From contig JAEZCS010000157.1 in assembly GCA_023433445.1 (NCBI GenBank), positions 1 through 15,801 on the forward strand: 15,801 bases of DNA, in the 5' to 3' direction. The number at the start of each line of letters is the position of its first letter. Position 1 is the stretch's first letter. Made by a program: the position numbers and the translations under genes. The notes under the pieces are model-generated. The model had not been told where the DNA came from, searched no databases, and was given only the letters and a program-made list of their open reading frames with translations. The stretch is from Pseudomonadota bacterium (GTDB lineage: Bacteria; Pseudomonadota; Alphaproteobacteria; Sphingomonadales; Sphingomonadaceae). Shown in pieces: positions 13,939 to 15,801 of the stretch.

Positions 13939-14763
13939 CTACTGGTCCAGCGCCGCTGCCTCCTTTGCGCAATCGGGCGCTGGCACGCCAGATGTACTGC
14001 GCAGGTCGGCGATTTCCTGTCGCGCGGCCGCCAGATCGGCGGCGAATGCGGGATCGGCATTGAGGCGCATCACTGTGGCCGAGGCGATGACCCGGCCTTC
14101 CTCGATATCGCTCAGCCAATGCACATTGCAGATACGGCGGCTGTCACCCATCGCCCGGCCGCGCGCGACCAGCTTTGCGGCCCTATCGGGCATGACTTGG
14201 GCCAGGATGAGGCCAAAGCCATAGCCGATCGCGCTGTGGCCGGAAGGATAGGAACCGTCGCGGCGAAGAATCTTGTCCCAGCTCGGGGTGCACATCGGCT
14301 CGCCATTTTCCATAAACGGACGGGCGCGCATGTACCGCTTCTTCACCTCACCGGTGGAGCCGCCGAGATCGCCCATGGCCCGAGACAGAAGGCGGACCAG
14401 CGCGGGTGTATGCGCCTGATCGATCAGGATTCCGGCCGAGCAGGAAAATGTGCCAGCTGCATGGGCTGGCCGTAAATCCGCATCCTCCTTGGCAAGATCC
14501 CACCGCGCACTGCCGCGCAAGGTTACAGCGGCTGCCGCCCCTTCCCGATCGCGCGCTTCGGCCGCTGATCCGGCCGCTGGGGGCGGCGGGGACAACAGCA
14601 GGCCGTCAGGAAGCGCCCCACCGCCCAGATAGCTGGCGGTGCGCGCCTTGGTTCCTTCCATCACGGACGGCGGCGTCTGCGCCGATCCAGTTCCGGCCGT
14701 CGTCGTCGTCGCGCATGCCTGCAACATGGCCAAAGAGGTGAACAGAAAAATGGCCTTGCGCAT
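13939..14763 (-). CDS. Class A acid phosphatase (PAP2 superfamily) lipoprotein
   Basis: A 274-aa exported phosphatase of the PhoN/PAP2 type, predicted to hydrolyse phosphomonoesters in the periplasm. Its signature is complete: K141-x6-R148-P149, PSGH at 173-176 in SYPSGHSAIG, and SR-x5-H-x3-D with S208, R209, H215 (nucleophile) and D219. The N-terminus MRKAIFLFTSLAMLQAC has a lipobox-like LQAC with Cys17, so it is probably membrane-tethered. The start at 14763 is preferred over 14847 because it gives the signal peptide and GGAGGA lies 4 nt upstream. It is divergent from uvrB across 76 nt. An 88-nt gap separates it from the DUF3617 gene downstream. Confidence 0.93.
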   Translation of the reverse strand: MRKAIFLFTSLAMLQACATTTTAGTGSAQTPPSVMEGTKARTASYLGGGALPDGLLLSPPPPAAGSAAEARDREGAAAAVTLRGSARWDLAKEDADLRPAHAAGTFSCSAGILIDQAHTPALVRLLSRAMGDLGGSTGEVKKRYMRARPFMENGEPMCTPSWDKILRRDGSYPSGHSAIGYGFGLILAQVMPDRAAKLVARGRAMGDSRRICNVHWLSDIEEGRVIASATVMRLNADPAFAADLAAARQEIADLRSTSGVPAPDCAKEAAALDQ

Positions 14764-14782
14764 CGGGTCCTCCACTATCGTT

Positions 14783-14804
14783 ATGTGGGATGCCGCCCCC
14801 ACAT
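14783..14804. repeat. Inverted repeat in the phosphatase/uvrB divergent region
   Basis: ATGTGGG (14783-14789) and CCCACAT (14798-14804) form a perfect 7-bp inverted repeat with an 8-nt spacer in the 76-nt gap between the divergent starts. It abuts the candidate uvrB -35 element and is on the upstream side of the phosphatase, so it could be an operator serving either gene. It does not match the alphaproteobacterial LexA box GTTC-N7-GTTC. Confidence 0.4.
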
Positions 14805-14832
14805 TGCTGTGATGCGGGACCATGCCCATATT
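14804..14832 (+). promoter_or_regulatory. Candidate uvrB promoter, leaderless configuration
   Basis: TTGCTG (14804-14809) is followed after 17 nt by CATATT (14827-14832), a plausible sigma70-type pair (three and four matches out of six). The expected start of transcription, about 7 nt downstream, coincides with the uvrB ATG at 14840, and no Shine-Dalgarno is visible. No LexA box was seen in the gap. Confidence 0.4.
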
Positions 14833-14839
14833 GGCCCTC

Positions 14840-15801
14840 ATGTCCATTCAGATTCGCACAACCTTGGACGAGCCCCAGACCGATGAAGGCTTTGTCCCCC
14901 ACCGTCCCGCGCGCCCGGAAAAGAGCGAGGGCGGGCGTCCGTTCAAGCTGGTTTCCGAATATGAACCCTCCGGCGATCAGCCCACAGCCATTGCCGAACT
15001 GGTGCAGCAGGCGAAGGCGGGGGAAAAGGATCAGGTGCTGCTGGGCGTCACTGGTTCGGGCAAGACCTTCACCATGGCCAAGGTGATCGAGGCGATGCAG
15101 CGTCCTGCCCTGATCCTCGCACCCAACAAGATTCTCGCCGCTCAATTATATGGGGAATTCAAGAGCTTCTTCCCGGAAAATGCCGTCGAATATTTCGTCA
15201 GCTATTACGACTATTATCAGCCCGAAGCCTATGTGCCGCGATCCGACACCTATATCGAAAAGGAGTCGAGCGTGAACGAGGCGATCGACCGGATGCGCCA
15301 CTCCGCCACCCGCGCTCTGCTGGAACGGGACGATGTGCTGATCGTCGCGTCAGTGTCCTGCCTCTACGGCATTGGTTCGGTCGAAACCTATTCGGCGATG
15401 ACCTTTTCCATGAAGAAGGGCGCTGTCGAAGATCAGCGAGAAATCATCCGCAAGCTCGTCGCGCTGCAATATAAGCGTAACGACGCCGCTTTCGCGCGCG
15501 GCAATTTCAGGGTGAAGGGCGACAATCTGGAGGTGTTCCCGTCTCACTATGAGGACACCGCCTGGCGCATCAGCTTCTTCGGCAATGAGATCGAAGAAAT
15601 CGCCGAGTTCGATCCACTGACGGGGAAGAAGGTCGCCACGCTCGACTATGTGAAGGTGTTCCCCAATTCGCACCATGTGACGCCAGGCCCGACGCTGAAG
15701 CAGGCGATGGAGGCGATCCGCTTCGAATTGGCAGAGCGGCTGAAGGAGTTGGTCGCTGAAGGCAAGCTGCTGGAGGCGCAAAGGCTGGAACAGCGCACGA
15801 A
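14840..15801 (+). CDS. uvrB: UvrABC system protein B, 5' part
   Basis: The first 320 codons of the helicase-like damage-loading subunit of nucleotide excision repair; the gene runs off the window end. It has an N-terminal extension of about 35 residues, as in many alphaproteobacterial UvrB proteins, then SEYEPSGDQPTAI (39-51). The Walker A motif is GVTGSGKT (69-76), APNKILAAQLYGEF follows (94-107), and the beta-hairpin that inserts at the lesion is YYDYYQPEAYVP (122-133). SVSCLYGIGS (171-180) is also typical. The start at 14840 (MSIQIRTTLDEPQ) fits the family; an in-frame ATG at 14822 would add six residues, but neither has a strong ribosome site. It is divergent from the acid phosphatase. 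Confidence 0.97.
   Translation, partial: MSIQIRTTLDEPQTDEGFVPHRPARPEKSEGGRPFKLVSEYEPSGDQPTAIAELVQQAKAGEKDQVLLGVTGSGKTFTMAKVIEAMQRPALILAPNKILAAQLYGEFKSFFPENAVEYFVSYYDYYQPEAYVPRSDTYIEKESSVNEAIDRMRHSATRALLERDDVLIVASVSCLYGIGSVETYSAMTFSMKKGAVEDQREIIRKLVALQYKRNDAAFARGNFRVKGDNLEVFPSHYEDTAWRISFFGNEIEEIAEFDPLTGKKVATLDYVKVFPNSHHVTPGPTLKQAMEAIRFELAERLKELVAEGKLLEAQRLEQRT

Overview
The window looks like a chromosomal segment of a high-GC alphaproteobacterium, most likely a sphingomonad (Sphingobium/Sphingomonas-like). This rests on the gene repertoire (KatG, DUF2189, DUF3617 lipoproteins, a MpaB/DUF2236 protein, an N-terminally extended UvrB), the codon usage, and promoter elements matching the alphaproteobacterial general-stress sigma factor EcfG (GGAAC-N16-C/GGTT). 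No rRNA, tRNA, CRISPR array, insertion sequence or phage gene was recognised. Coding density is high, and the long antisense ORFs are GC-driven shadows.

Layout. 30-830 (-): DUF2189 membrane protein. 831-1150: the longest non-coding stretch, holding the katG control region. 1151-3400 (+): complete catalase-peroxidase KatG, closed by a hairpin shared with the convergent gene 3458-4075 (-), a membrane-anchored protein. 4249-5067 (+): alpha/beta hydrolase of the non-heme haloperoxidase type, ending in a 13-bp terminator. Two divergent EcfG-type promoters sit between these last two genes. 5120-5410 and 5407-5991 (+): a small hypothetical protein overlapping an AlkB-like dioxygenase. 6059-6133 (+): a 24-codon micro-ORF with a near-ideal Shine-Dalgarno and its own terminator. 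6205-6393 (-): a 62-aa hydrophilic protein with GTG start and a consensus EcfG promoter. 6497-8319 (+): exonuclease III coupled by a GTGA overlap to a LigC-like ATP-dependent ligase. 8306-9184 (-): DUF2236/MpaB oxygenase, divergent from 9340-10547 (+), a heme-oxygenase-like iron enzyme overlapping a small atypical receiver protein. 10627-11847 (+): membrane-anchored metallo-beta-lactamase-fold hydrolase. 11849-14763 (-): VOC-like protein, DUF3617 lipoprotein, HNH protein, second DUF3617 lipoprotein and class A acid phosphatase lipoprotein. 14840-15801 (+): the 5' part of uvrB, cut by the window edge.

The genes read as a stress and DNA-maintenance neighbourhood: peroxide removal (KatG), alkylation reversal (AlkB), base-excision repair (XthA plus ligase), nucleotide excision (UvrB), and several EcfG-controlled genes of unknown role. 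No dedicated new defence system is evident. The most noteworthy signals are three EcfG-type promoters, the micro-ORF transcription unit, the ligase with a changed KxDG motif (KWAG), the atypical receiver fused by overlap to an iron enzyme, and a probable leaderless uvrB mRNA.
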